Positions 1 to 8,998 of a stretch of 64,000 nucleotides of DNA are shown here, one piece after another. The notes beneath the pieces are model-generated. The model saw only the letters and a program-made list of their open reading frames with translations. It was not told the origin of the DNA and made no database searches. Both the position numbers and the translations under genes were made by a program. Position 1 is the stretch's first letter, and each line of letters opens with the position of its first letter. Source of the stretch: Dyadobacter tibetensis Y620-1 (GTDB lineage: Bacteria > Bacteroidota > Bacteroidia > Cytophagales > Spirosomataceae); contig NZ_AZQN01000003.1 of assembly GCF_000566685.1 (NCBI RefSeq), positions 124,001-188,000 on the forward strand. Direction: 5' to 3'.

Positions 1-1
1 C

Positions 2-1657
2 GCCGGAGTAGCTTATCAGCTTAACTGGGATTCTTACAAATGCCAGATTCCGGGGGCAAAAATTGTGATTTATAGAAAAGAAGGCTGTACTACCTTGCCG
101 GAAGACGTTTGTATTTCCGGTATTCCTGCCGGCTCCGGATACACGGAGGTAGGCCGGGTAGAGGTTAACGAAACAGGGTTTCTAGACAATAATAAGGGGG
201 CCGGTCTTCGTGCTGGGGTGTCTTATAGCTATCGTCTGGTAGCCGTATTTCCACGTCCTGGGGCCAATCCTACGGAACCTGGAAGCCTCATCGGTGGGGG
301 GAAAAGTGTAGCTTCTGACGAATTTTGCCTGCAACTTCCTATGGTGATGCCCGTAATCACTAATGTTACGGTGGATATTACCAATGCCACTACGGGCCAG
401 ATCACCGTCAAATGGATCCGACCATCATCCAGTGCCGGTATGCCTGCGCAATATCAGCTCTATAGGGCGGTGGGCCAAAATGGAACCAATTTTACCAGAA
501 TCGCTACCATTAATACCAATCTTACTCCAGGGGTTGCAGATACCCTCTTTGTGGACAAAGGGTTGAATACGGAGGCCAATGCCTATCGTTATCAGCTGGA
601 GTACTACCGTACCGAGAATGGGGCGCTTACTAAGCTGGATGTAACGGAGCCTGCAAGCTCCGTATGGCTTCAGCAAGGATCAGCCATACCTTCGAATGTC
701 CGACTGAATTGGTCGGCCATAGTTCCCTGGAGCAATAGTAATCAGGTTCACCGGGTTTACCGGGAAGATAAGGCCAATCCCGGAAGCTTCAACCGCATAG
801 CAGAGGTGTCGGTGACCGGGGCTCAGACTTTTACCTATACCGATGACGGTACCGATCGCTATGCTGCCGATGGAACCGTTAATGTCCCCATCAGTACCAC
901 CGATAGCTATTGCTATAAGGTAGAAACGGTTGGTTCGTATAATAATAGTCAGATCAAGCCTGATAAGCTATATAACTTCTCACAAATAATCTGTGTTACG
1001 GCTTCGGATACGGCCAAGCCCTGCCCACCCGTATTGACCATCGATCCTCTGGACTGTGACAATCTTGGTCCTGACACCTATTGTTCTGCAGTATCATTTG
1101 CTAATAATCTCAGTTGGGAATATCCCCAGCAAGTAGGAGGCAAGGAGTGCGATCAGAATATTTCGGCTTATAAGGTATATTATGCACGTTATGAAAACGA
1201 AACTCCTACCCTGATCAAAACCATAACTGCGCCTCCTGCTCCGTTGTCAACAACATTTGTCCATAGTGGTCTTACCTCGCTCTCCGGATGTTATTATGTG
1301 ACGGCAGTCAATGGATTTGGAACAGAGAGTGCCCCTAGTAATACTGTATGCAAGAATAATTGCCCAGCTTTTGTATTGCCCAATGTATTTACGCCGAATG
1401 GAGATGGAAAGAACGATGTGTTTAAACCCATGGATTGCCCCGCCTTTGTTCAGTCCTTAGAATTTCGGGTCTTTAACCGTTGGGGAGCCCAGGTATTCGA
1501 TACCAAGGATGTCGATGTAAACTGGAACGGACAGACTAATGCGGGTAAAGATTTGGCAGCCGGACAATATTATTATGAGGCAAAGGTATACTTTGAATCC
1601 ACCCAACAAGGGGGTACGCCTACCACTATTAAAGGCTGGGTGCAGCTCCTGAGGTAA
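2..1657 (+). CDS. T9SS-sorted surface protein, gliding-motility C-terminal domain (5' end outside window)
   Basis: The frame is open to the left edge, so the N-terminus lies outside the window and no start is assigned. The visible part (about 551 residues) contains several fibronectin-type-III-like segments rich in Tyr/Val with paired cysteines, then a C-terminal domain starting near the motif PNVFTPNGDGKNDVF and ending in GWVQLLR. That motif is the hallmark of the CHU_C / gliding motility-associated C-terminal family, which directs proteins to the type IX secretion system (type B sorting). The protein is therefore probably secreted or attached to the outer surface; the ligand is unknown. A strong hairpin terminator follows. 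Confidence 0.85.
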   Translation, partial: AGVAYQLNWDSYKCQIPGAKIVIYRKEGCTTLPEDVCISGIPAGSGYTEVGRVEVNETGFLDNNKGAGLRAGVSYSYRLVAVFPRPGANPTEPGSLIGGGKSVASDEFCLQLPMVMPVITNVTVDITNATTGQITVKWIRPSSSAGMPAQYQLYRAVGQNGTNFTRIATINTNLTPGVADTLFVDKGLNTEANAYRYQLEYYRTENGALTKLDVTEPASSVWLQQGSAIPSNVRLNWSAIVPWSNSNQVHRVYREDKANPGSFNRIAEVSVTGAQTFTYTDDGTDRYAADGTVNVPISTTDSYCYKVETVGSYNNSQIKPDKLYNFSQIICVTASDTAKPCPPVLTIDPLDCDNLGPDTYCSAVSFANNLSWEYPQQVGGKECDQNISAYKVYYARYENETPTLIKTITAPPAPLSTTFVHSGLTSLSGCYYVTAVNGFGTESAPSNTVCKNNCPAFVLPNVFTPNGDGKNDVFKPMDCPAFVQSLEFRVFNRWGAQVFDTKDVDVNWNGQTNAGKDLAAGQYYYEAKVYFESTQQGGTPTTIKGWVQLLR

Positions 1658-1708
1658 GCTTCGATCCGCCTATTGTCTTTTATCTTTCATGTCCTTATCG
1701 TTTATTTG

Positions 1709-1746
1709 TAGCCAGGTCAGCATCGCCGACCTGGCTATTTATTTTA
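1709..1746 (+). terminator. Rho-independent terminator after the CHU_C gene
   Basis: A 10-bp perfect stem (TAGCCAGGTC at 1709-1718 with its complement at 1728-1737) around a 9-nt loop, followed by a T-rich tail. It separates the surface protein from fabD. Confidence 0.8.
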
Positions 1747-1775
1747 AAGAAACGAAGTAAACAACCTATTTGTAG

Positions 1776-2654
1776 ATGAAACAGGCATATGTATTTCCCG
1801 GTCAGGGTTCTCAGTTCAAAGGCATGGGTCAGGATTTGTATCAGTCTTCAGAAGCTGCTAAGGCGCTATTTGAGCGTGCAAACGACATACTAGGCTTCCG
1901 TATTTCCGATATCATGTTTGAAGGTACCGACGAAGCGCTAAAACAGACCAATGTAACCCAGCCTGCCATATTTCTTCATTCAGTGATCTTGGCACTTACT
2001 AGCGACACATTTGAGCCAGAGATGGTTGCTGGACACTCGCTTGGAGAATTTTCGGCGTTAGTATCGGCAGGAGCCCTATCCTTCGAAGATGGCCTTAAAC
2101 TAGTTGCCCAGCGTGCTGACGCCATGCAGAAGGCTTGTGAAGCGCAGCCATCGACCATGGCGGCTATTTTGGGTTTGCCAGATGCCGTAATTGAGGAGGT
2201 ATGTGCCGGTATTACAGATGAAATCGTGGTGGCTGCCAATTATAATTGTCCCGGTCAGGTGGTGATTTCTGGAAGCATTCCCGGTGTTGAAAAGGCCTGT
2301 GAGCTACTGAAGGCTGCTGGTGCTAAAAGAGCCCTGCTATTGCCGGTAGGTGGGGCTTTTCACTCCCCTCTGATGGAGCCTGCTCGGGAAGAGCTGGCTG
2401 CTGCTATTCATGCCGCTAATATTCAGGCTCCTCGCTGTCCTGTTTATCAGAATGTTAATGCCTCTCCCGCTACAGATGTGGCTATAATTCGGGAAAACCT
2501 GATTGCCCAACTTACTGCGCCCGTGAGATGGACGCAGTCGGTAGAGAATATGGTGGCCGACGGAGCCGGAATTTTCATTGAATGCGGACCGGGTAAAGTG
2601 CTGCAAGGACTGGTTAAAAAGATCGCTTCTGGAGTTGAATTAAAAAGTATTTAA
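1776..2654 (+). CDS. fabD: Malonyl-CoA:ACP transacylase
   Basis: FabD loads malonate from CoA onto acyl carrier protein for type II fatty acid synthesis in the cytoplasm. The 292-residue length is normal. The N-terminal YVFPGQGSQ motif (oxyanion region), the nucleophile elbow GHSLGEFSAL with the catalytic Ser near residue 90, and the AFHSPLM motif carrying the catalytic His near residue 199 are all visible. The ATG start immediately precedes the family's usual K-Q/A-Y-V-F-P-G-Q-G beginning. It is alone between a terminator and a tRNA gene with its own promoter. Confidence 0.96.
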   Translation: MKQAYVFPGQGSQFKGMGQDLYQSSEAAKALFERANDILGFRISDIMFEGTDEALKQTNVTQPAIFLHSVILALTSDTFEPEMVAGHSLGEFSALVSAGALSFEDGLKLVAQRADAMQKACEAQPSTMAAILGLPDAVIEEVCAGITDEIVVAANYNCPGQVVISGSIPGVEKACELLKAAGAKRALLLPVGGAFHSPLMEPAREELAAAIHAANIQAPRCPVYQNVNASPATDVAIIRENLIAQLTAPVRWTQSVENMVADGAGIFIECGPGKVLQGLVKKIASGVELKSI

Positions 2655-2671
2655 TTTTTTTTTAAAATTAC

Positions 2672-2702
2672 TTGACATATTCAAATCAACCCATTACTTT
2701 TG
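2672..2702 (+). promoter_or_regulatory. Promoter of tRNA-Gln
   Basis: TTGACA (2672-2677) followed 17 nt later by TACTTTTG (2695-2702), which fits the Bacteroidota -7 consensus TAnnTTTG. The tRNA begins 18 nt downstream of the -7 element. Confidence 0.75.
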
Positions 2703-2719
2703 CACCACTATTACGGTTT

Positions 2720-2790
2720 TGGCCGATGGTGTAATGGTAACACAGGACATTTTGGTTGTCTTATTCAGGGTTCGAGTCCTTGTCGGCCAA
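2720..2790 (+). tRNA. tRNA-Gln (anticodon TTG)
   Basis: A 71-nt cloverleaf: acceptor stem TGGCCGA pairs with TCGGCCA, the D arm contains GGTGTAATGGTAACAC, the anticodon stem GGACA/TGTCT (one G-U) encloses the 7-nt loop TTTTGGT with anticodon TTG, and the T arm carries GGTTCGAGTCC. The 3' CCA is not encoded. A terminator follows at once. Confidence 0.95.
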
Positions 2791-2806
2791 CAGAAACAAG
2801 TAGTAA

Positions 2807-2838
2807 CCGCCTATACGATGCGTATGGGCGGTTTTTTT
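2807..2838 (+). terminator. Terminator of tRNA-Gln
   Basis: A 10-bp stem (2807-2816 with 2822-2831, one G-U pair) around a GATGC loop, followed by seven T residues. Confidence 0.85.
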
Positions 2839-3148
2839 GTGGCCAAATTTCGAAAAAACTCCCCATAAGCCCACATTTTTCAAAATATCTTCCAAATAGA
2901 TTTGAAAGTAAGGACCAGGAAGAGAGGGATCAAAAGCAAAACTTTTGGGGTGAATAGGATTCTGAACCATGTTACTTTTGGGGCAACTGAATTAATTTTC
3001 TTTTGAGCTTAATGCCAGTTTTCCTTCTCCCATTCCAAAATCAGAATCGCTGTAGGTTCTTACGCCTGCCGAAGAACCTCCGGCAGGGACGATATTTTTG
3101 GAAATGTTAAAAAACGGGGAACAGAGAGAAAAATACCATTCATCCTAA
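2839..3148. other. Intergenic region, no gene seen
   Basis: About 310 nt between the tRNA terminator and the end of the leftward glycosyltransferase gene. It contains a 7-bp hairpin CCTGCCG/CGGCAGG (3065-3087) that may serve the leftward transcript but lacks a T tract. I see no supported coding sequence. Confidence 0.5.
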
Positions 3149-4177
3149 TCACTCCCTGATATTGCGTTGGGACCCTTGCTCCCTGCTATCTGGACCTGCT
3201 CCGCTGTTGACAGTTCTTTTCTTCCACAAGGTTATATGTTTAAATACCATTTCAGGGCTAATACTATCCAGCGTATCTGTTTTCGTTTGTATGTATTCAG
3301 CCAATGGGCCGATGGGTCCCCAACGTCCAGCGTGTTTGGGACGCTGATTGGGATACAGTCCGAGGGTGTGGATACCACAGGCAGCAGCGAGGTGGAGAGG
3401 TCCTGTGCTAGCGGCCAGCAGCCCGTCAGCTTCGTTGATGAAGGAGATTAATTGAGAAAGGGTAAGCCGACCTGTCAAATCCACCACATGTTCGGGAAGG
3501 GTCTTCATCCAGGGTTGTAGCTCGATACTTTCTGCCTCTGAACCGGTGATATATATTTGAAAACGTTCTGGATCCAGCAGACGAATTAGAGCTGAGAAAT
3601 AAGCTAAATCCCACTCCAAGGCATTTTTATTGGACTTCGGATGGATGATGAATCGAAATTTGTCTGTGTCCAGGGCCTGCTGTAATGGAGCTGGCAAGGT
3701 TTCAAAATGCCTGAATTGGTAGTACTCCCAGAGTTTATCCGGTATCCTGATCTTGGTGAGGGGACGGATCAGTTTACAGTGCAGCTGAGCCTCATGCAGA
3801 TCTGAGGCTTTGCGTCGTAGCCAGATTAGTTCGTTACAAGTATGCCAATGATAAGGTCTGCTGACGGTTCCAATTCGTATTCCAATTCCTGCTTCCTGGG
3901 CCAACTGGCTGATATGCTTCAGGGTAACCAAATGGATGATTGCATCAAAATTGTATTTTTTTAACAATGCCAATTGCTGATCCTCCGGTAATGACATCAG
4001 CTGAGTGTAGTCAACAAAAGCGTCAATAGAATCGCTGACCTCGATCACCGCTCTGGTATAAGGCCGTGCCAATATGCTGATATGGGCCCCAGGTATAGCT
4101 TTTTTGATGATACCGCAAACCGGAAGCGTAAGAACTACGTCTCCTATGGCATCCGTTCTGGTAATTAAAATACGCAT
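3149..4177 (-). CDS. Glycosyltransferase family 9 (heptosyltransferase-like)
   Basis: The 342-residue protein starts MRILITRTDAIGDVVLTLP, the typical GT9/ADP-heptose:LPS heptosyltransferase N-terminus with the conserved acidic residue in the D-A-I-G-D loop. The C-terminal half has IHPKSNKNALEW, a Tyr/Ile-rich sugar-nucleotide domain, DLTGRLTLSQL, and a STGPLHLAAACG motif that in GT9 enzymes binds the nucleotide sugar. It probably adds a heptose or related sugar to lipopolysaccharide core at the inner membrane. Stand-alone gene; the exact donor cannot be read from sequence. Confidence 0.88.
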   Translation of the reverse strand: MRILITRTDAIGDVVLTLPVCGIIKKAIPGAHISILARPYTRAVIEVSDSIDAFVDYTQLMSLPEDQQLALLKKYNFDAIIHLVTLKHISQLAQEAGIGIRIGTVSRPYHWHTCNELIWLRRKASDLHEAQLHCKLIRPLTKIRIPDKLWEYYQFRHFETLPAPLQQALDTDKFRFIIHPKSNKNALEWDLAYFSALIRLLDPERFQIYITGSEAESIELQPWMKTLPEHVVDLTGRLTLSQLISFINEADGLLAASTGPLHLAAACGIHTLGLYPNQRPKHAGRWGPIGPLAEYIQTKTDTLDSISPEMVFKHITLWKKRTVNSGAGPDSREQGSQRNIRE

Positions 4178-4650
4178 GTAAACTGTTTAATATTTTCTAA
4201 TCAAATATCTGGATTTATGGCTAAAATCTGCTCTATACTGTATTAGGAAGATATTAACTTATCCCAGGTGGGCTGAATAATGATGGTGTGTGAAGGCCTT
4301 TCCTACTATTACCCGGGTTCTCAAACTTCTATAGATGTCGTTTAAGGCCTTTTTGCAATCTTTTCAGTATTTCTCCGTTCTGTTTATAAGGAGTGACAAA
4401 AAATCAGGTAGGAGGGTTCCCTTGAGACTCATTTTTTTATGGGAAAATACGATTTGCTTCCTATCCTGTTAATTGTATTATAATCAGTGAATTGGTGTAG
4501 AAAAATTATTACATAACCCCTAGTTTAATTTAATTTTATGGGCTGAAAATGATTTGAAATCTGCTGCGCTTCTTGTATATTTGGGAAGTACTTGTTCAGA
4601 TTCAAAAAAATCTTTCGAAAGTACAATAACAAGCCTAGCAAAATTATATA
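4178..4650. other. Intergenic region between divergent glycosyltransferase and plsY
   Basis: About 470 AT-rich nt separating divergent genes. Apart from a good promoter for plsY at its right end I see no gene or RNA that I can support. Confidence 0.5.
4553..4583 (+). promoter_or_regulatory. Bacteroidota-type promoter for plsY
   Basis: TTTG (4553-4556), a 19-nt spacer, then TATATTTG (4576-4583), a full match to the TTTG/TAnnTTTG pattern. The expected start of transcription lies about 60 nt upstream of the plsY ATG. Confidence 0.7.
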
Positions 4651-5307
4651 ATGACCGAAATGAACATTGCTTTATTTATTTTTACAATCATTGCTGCTTA
4701 TCTTCTAGGATCAATTCCGAGTTCGGTATGGTACGGGATTGGTTATTTTGGAATCGATGTCAGAAAACATGGTAGCGGAAATGCGGGAGCCACCAATACT
4801 TTCAGGGTTCTCGGAAAGCGGGCTGGTACCATAGTGATGCTTATCGATGTGCTGAAGGGTTGGACGGCCACTTGTCTGGCTTCTCTGCTGTTCTACATGG
4901 ATACAATAGGAGAAACAGAATTATTGCTATTTAAGATTCTATTTGGTATAATCGCCATTTTTGGCCATATCTTCCCGGTTTTTGTAGGCTTCAAAGGGGG
5001 GAAAGGCATAGCCACCTTACTGGGGATGGTTTTGGCAATTCATCCGGAGCTGGCGGCAGTGTGTATCACCATTTTCATTCTTACGCTAGTAGCATCCCAG
5101 TACGTTTCCCTGAGTTCAATTTTGTCTACCCTGGCTTTTCCTGTATTATCCTGGGCCGGTATGTTTGGGCATCCAGAGCCTTTACTGATCGTTTTCGGTT
5201 TTATTATGTTCGTCCTGGTAGTACTTACCCACCAGAAGAACATCGTGCGATTGGTGAATGGAAATGAGAACCGCGTTAATATTTTCCCGAAATCTAATCG
5301 AGCCTAA
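4651..5307 (+). CDS. plsY: Acyl-phosphate glycerol-3-phosphate acyltransferase
   Basis: PlsY transfers an acyl group from acyl-phosphate to glycerol-3-phosphate, the first membrane step of phospholipid synthesis. The 218-residue protein is a multi-span membrane protein with all three family motifs: GSIPSSVWYG near the N-terminus, GSGNAGATNTFRVLG, GFKGGKGIAT (glycine-rich phosphate-binding), and THQKNIVRLVNGNE in the last cytosolic loop. The MTEMN start fits the promoter seen upstream. Confidence 0.95.
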   Translation: MTEMNIALFIFTIIAAYLLGSIPSSVWYGIGYFGIDVRKHGSGNAGATNTFRVLGKRAGTIVMLIDVLKGWTATCLASLLFYMDTIGETELLLFKILFGIIAIFGHIFPVFVGFKGGKGIATLLGMVLAIHPELAAVCITIFILTLVASQYVSLSSILSTLAFPVLSWAGMFGHPEPLLIVFGFIMFVLVVLTHQKNIVRLVNGNENRVNIFPKSNRA

Positions 5308-5336
5308 TTTTACCTGACTCGCTAATAATATTCTTG

Positions 5337-5370
5337 CCCCTCTGCTGATACCGGAGGGGTTATTTTTTTA
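5337..5370 (+). terminator. Terminator after plsY
   Basis: Stem CCCCTC (5337-5342) with GAGGGG (5354-5359) followed by a T tract interrupted by a single A. Confidence 0.8.
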
Positions 5371-5402
5371 ACTTCGCTTTTGTCAAAATTAAAACCCATA
5401 CT

Positions 5403-6764
5403 ATGAAGCAATACATCGAAAAAAATAAAGAACGTTTTCTGAATGAATTGTTGGAGCTTTTACGGATTCCGTCTGTAAGTGCCGATTCTAAGTTTAAGGA
5501 AGATATGAAAGCAGCGGCTGCTTTTGTTCAAAAGAGCATGCTGGATGCCGGAGCAGATCGGGCCGAAATATTTGAGACACCAGGTCATCCTATTGTCTAT
5601 GGAGAGAAAATGGTGGACCCGTCGCTGCCTACGGTCCTGGTTTATGGACATTATGATGTTCAACCAGCAGACCCGTATGAACTGTGGAATTCTCCTCCAT
5701 TCGAGCCGGTGATTAAGAATGATCGCATTTATGCGCGTGGTGCCTGCGATGATAAGGGCCAGTTTTATATGCATATCAAGGCGCTGGAAACCATGATTGC
5801 CAACGATACGCTGGCATGTAATATCAAAATGATGATAGAAGGTGAAGAGGAGGTAGGATCATCTCATCTGGAGACATTTGTAACCGCTAACAAGGATCTA
5901 TTGGCTTGCGATACCATATTGATATCAGATACGAGCATTATTGCCAATGACGTCCCTTCTATTGAAACCGGACTTCGCGGATTGACTTATGTAGAGGTAG
6001 AGGTAGTAGGACCCAACCGCGATCTTCACTCTGGAGTCTATGGTGGCGGGGTAGCCAACCCCATTAATGTACTGTGCGACATGATTTCTTCTCTGACGGA
6101 TAGCGACGGACGTATTACCGTTCCCGGATTCTACGACCAGGTTGTCGATCTGTCCGTAGAAGAGCGAGCGGCTTTAAATGCTGCTCCTTTCGATCTGGAA
6201 GCGTATAAGAAAGACTTGGACGTGGGAGACGTGGCCGGAGAGAAGGGCTACAGTACCATTGAACGTACCTCAGTACGACCCACTCTGGACGTAAATGGCA
6301 TATGGGGAGGTTATATCGGTGAAGGAGCAAAAACAGTACTGCCCTCCAAAGCCAATGCTAAGATTTCAATGCGTCTGGTGCCCAATCAGACAGATGAAGA
6401 AATATGTGCCCTATTTACCAAGCATTTTGAGTCTTTAGCTCCGGCATCGGTAAAAGTGGAGGTCCGACCACATCATGGAGGGTTGCCCTATGTTACTCCC
6501 ACCGATTCGGTAGAGTATCAGGCAGCAGAGATGGCTATGGAGGAGTCGTTCGGGAAGAAGCCCATCCCAACCCGTGGTGGGGGGAGCATACCCATCGTTG
6601 CACTATTTGAGCGCGAGTTAGGCCAGAAAAGCATTCTGATGGGATTTGGCCTCGACATAGACGCCTTGCACTCCCCTAATGAGAGCTATGGACTTTTCAA
6701 CTATTATAAGGGAATTGAAACCATACCTTTATTTTTCAAGTATTATGCGCAGTTGAAGAAATAA
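5403..6764 (+). CDS. M20 family metallopeptidase (dipeptidase)
   Basis: A 453-residue cytosolic M20 peptidase. The first metal-binding motif YGHYDVQPADP (about residue 79), the bridging Asp in RGACDDKGQ, and the catalytic Glu pair in MIEGEEEVGS are intact, and the dimerisation ('lid') domain lies between about residues 195 and 340. The closing GGSIPIV segment and a late His (LDIDALHSPNE) complete the site. Members of this group (CNDP-like, M20F) cleave dipeptides; the exact substrate is unknown. It converges on the TPR gene and shares a bidirectional hairpin with it. Confidence 0.92.
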   Translation: MKQYIEKNKERFLNELLELLRIPSVSADSKFKEDMKAAAAFVQKSMLDAGADRAEIFETPGHPIVYGEKMVDPSLPTVLVYGHYDVQPADPYELWNSPPFEPVIKNDRIYARGACDDKGQFYMHIKALETMIANDTLACNIKMMIEGEEEVGSSHLETFVTANKDLLACDTILISDTSIIANDVPSIETGLRGLTYVEVEVVGPNRDLHSGVYGGGVANPINVLCDMISSLTDSDGRITVPGFYDQVVDLSVEERAALNAAPFDLEAYKKDLDVGDVAGEKGYSTIERTSVRPTLDVNGIWGGYIGEGAKTVLPSKANAKISMRLVPNQTDEEICALFTKHFESLAPASVKVEVRPHHGGLPYVTPTDSVEYQAAEMAMEESFGKKPIPTRGGGSIPIVALFERELGQKSILMGFGLDIDALHSPNESYGLFNYYKGIETIPLFFKYYAQLKK

Positions 6765-6771
6765 ATAAGAA

Positions 6772-6817
6772 ATAAATATTGAGCCGTTATCCAGTAGGAT
6801 AACGGCTCAATATTTAT
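6772..6817. terminator. Bidirectional terminator, 21-bp perfect stem
   Basis: A perfect inverted repeat with 21-nt arms (6772-6792 and 6797-6817) and a 4-nt loop AGTA lies between the convergent M20 and TPR genes. The right arm contains the stop codon of the TPR gene. A-rich and T-rich ends make it usable in both directions. Confidence 0.85.
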
Positions 6818-8103
6818 CGGTTACGGCGACTGCTGCGTCGCTGCTCTCTCTTTATTTTCTTCAGGTTTTCAATAGCTTTTTTAGCATCCCGGTCCTGTCC
6901 TGATTTTTTGTCAGCCCGGTCATCGGCAAGTTTATAATAACGTAAGGCTGCGTCGTAATCCTTTCGGATTTCTGCAATTTTCCCCATACCAATTAGAGAG
7001 GAAAGGTAATATCCGGCATTGGTAGATTTTGTTTGCAAGGAAAAATCTATGGCCTGCTGGTAATATTTACTGGCCAGATCATAGTTTTTGTAATAGCCCA
7101 TATTATAGTATCCGAGTACATAGGCTGCATTTCTACCGCTGACTCCTTCATATCCCGGCATTCCTCGCTCTATTTTACTGAGAATGTTCTCCGCCGCCTG
7201 AGTCGCTTCCGCGGCTTTTCCTGTTACAAAGGCTGTTCTGCAAAAATAACGCTCGAAGTAAGGATTATTAGGATAAGTTTGCCACATGTATTTGGCCAGC
7301 TCATATGCTTGATTATACTCATTTTCCATACTATAAATCTGGAGAAGGAAGTACCGGGCTTCTACCCGGGTATAAAAGGCATTATTTGCTACTTTTTGCA
7401 GCTGCTGCTGGCCAAGTTTTTTATTACCCTTAGGGAAAAGAGCCAACACGGGTTTCAGTATAGGGTATTCCTTCGGTATCCATTCGGCATAATAGTTGTA
7501 CAATCCATCGCCAAAGAGCAATTCAGGCGATAAGTCTCCATTGCCTTTGCATAGTTCGAAATATTTTAAGGCTTTTTTCCCTGCGAATGCGGCCTTAGTC
7601 CATTTTTTACGTTCGGAATATAAACGACCCTTAAAGGCATAAGCGGCGGAAAGAAAAAAGGCCGGCTCTACCTTGTATTTTCCTGCGTCGAGTAGCCGCT
7701 CGGCCAATATGATGGTGGAGTCCATATGCGCTAGAAAGGTGTCATCATATTTTTCAATGTCGGTGTTTGGGACAATTTTCCACCATTCGGCTAGGCCTAG
7801 CAGAAACCGGGGCATGGGGTGATCGGGATAGCGGTAGCGAAGCCAACGAAACTCTATATCGGCTTCATCGAATTGGTAGTTATACAATAAATTGATAGCC
7901 TCGGTGGCCTCTATCTGGACGCCCGGGTTATTGATAACCATATCGTAGCGCTTGTCCAGGTCGGATGAAGAATAGAGCCTTCCCTCTTCGGAGGCTGCCT
8001 CGGAAGGACGGGGATCTCCTGTTTGAGCCAGAGCCTGTTGCCACAGGACTAGTACCATGAGAAGGGGTAGAATGGTCTTGAGAAATTGAAATCGTATGAT
8101 CAT
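6814..8103 (-). CDS. Secreted tetratricopeptide repeat protein
   Basis: A 429-residue protein with a signal peptide (hydrophobic LPLLMVLVLWQQALAQ) followed by helical repeats resembling TPRs, for example YNYQFDEADIEFRWLRYRYP and later KYYQQAIDFSLQTK and ALRYYKLADDRADKK. The C-terminus is very basic (KKIKREQRRSSRRNR). It probably acts in the periplasm as a scaffold; no enzymatic motif is visible. The stop codon sits inside the terminator shared with the convergent M20 gene. Confidence 0.75.
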   Translation of the reverse strand: MIIRFQFLKTILPLLMVLVLWQQALAQTGDPRPSEAASEEGRLYSSSDLDKRYDMVINNPGVQIEATEAINLLYNYQFDEADIEFRWLRYRYPDHPMPRFLLGLAEWWKIVPNTDIEKYDDTFLAHMDSTIILAERLLDAGKYKVEPAFFLSAAYAFKGRLYSERKKWTKAAFAGKKALKYFELCKGNGDLSPELLFGDGLYNYYAEWIPKEYPILKPVLALFPKGNKKLGQQQLQKVANNAFYTRVEARYFLLQIYSMENEYNQAYELAKYMWQTYPNNPYFERYFCRTAFVTGKAAEATQAAENILSKIERGMPGYEGVSGRNAAYVLGYYNMGYYKNYDLASKYYQQAIDFSLQTKSTNAGYYLSSLIGMGKIAEIRKDYDAALRYYKLADDRADKKSGQDRDAKKAIENLKKIKREQRRSSRRNR

Positions 8104-8212
8104 GAGGTTGATTGAAATCCGATAATTATAACGTTCTTTCCCCTATTTACGTTTGACGCGCATCGAGGTTTTTGAAATAAGGGTTAATTTTGCGACTTCA
8201 TAAAATAAAATT

Positions 8213-8758
8213 ATGGTTACGATATTGGATAAAACGTTTGGGCCTTTTCTTTCCCAAGCCATCATTGAGGAACGAATCGGGGAAATGGCGGCGCAAATTA
8301 ACGAAGATTACCACGGGAAAACACCAATTTTTATTGTGGTGTTAAATGGTGCATTTTTGTTCGCCTCAGAATTGCTCAAGCGCCTTGATTTGTCTTGTGA
8401 GGTAAGTTTTGTACGTTTTGCGTCCTATGAAAATACTCAGAGCTCGGGCAACGTCCGGGAAATCCTGGGTCTGCAAGAGAATCTTTCAGGACGGGATGTA
8501 GTGGTGATAGAAGACATAGTGGATACAGGCCTCACCATGAATCAATTACTTAACCAGTTGCGGCCCAGTAATCCTAAATCCTTAGCCGTTGCTACCCTGC
8601 TTCATAAACCTGAGGCTTTAAAAGCACCTGTTAGCTTGGAATATGCTGGTTTCGAAATCGAAAATAGATTTGTCGTAGGATATGGTCTTGATTACGACGG
8701 GCTGGGCCGAAACCTTAATGCTATTTACGTTTTACAAGATATAAGCAGTCAGGCGTAA
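8213..8758 (+). CDS. hpt: Hypoxanthine phosphoribosyltransferase
   Basis: The 181-residue protein salvages hypoxanthine or guanine with PRPP to make IMP/GMP. The PRPP-binding loop VVVIEDIVDTGLTM (about residue 98) is the class signature; FIVVLNGAFLFASEL is the first loop, and NRFVVGYGLDYDGLGRNL the C-terminal purine/metal-binding part. The ATG start gives the usual family length. A TAATTTTG element (8185-8192) just upstream could be its -7 box. Confidence 0.95.
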   Translation: MVTILDKTFGPFLSQAIIEERIGEMAAQINEDYHGKTPIFIVVLNGAFLFASELLKRLDLSCEVSFVRFASYENTQSSGNVREILGLQENLSGRDVVVIEDIVDTGLTMNQLLNQLRPSNPKSLAVATLLHKPEALKAPVSLEYAGFEIENRFVVGYGLDYDGLGRNLNAIYVLQDISSQA

Positions 8759-8998
8759 GCCCATAGCCATACCGGTTGCTGCTTCCTACACAAGACACGC
8801 CATGCAGCACCCGGGAACATGATAGCTGGACGAAATTAGTTACCTATACTGGAGTCCTTCAAAATTAATAAATAAGGAATAGGATATAGATCACTTAATT
8901 CTTCACAACTCGGTCTTTATCGGTGTGACTCTGCTTTGTAATGTTATTCTAAATTGGTAGATTACCTTTTTAGAACAGGACTTAGACAAGAGGATGAT

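Noticed and set aside
2700-2957. ORF spanning the tRNA-Gln
   Set aside because: Runs through the tRNA and its terminator; no coding character.
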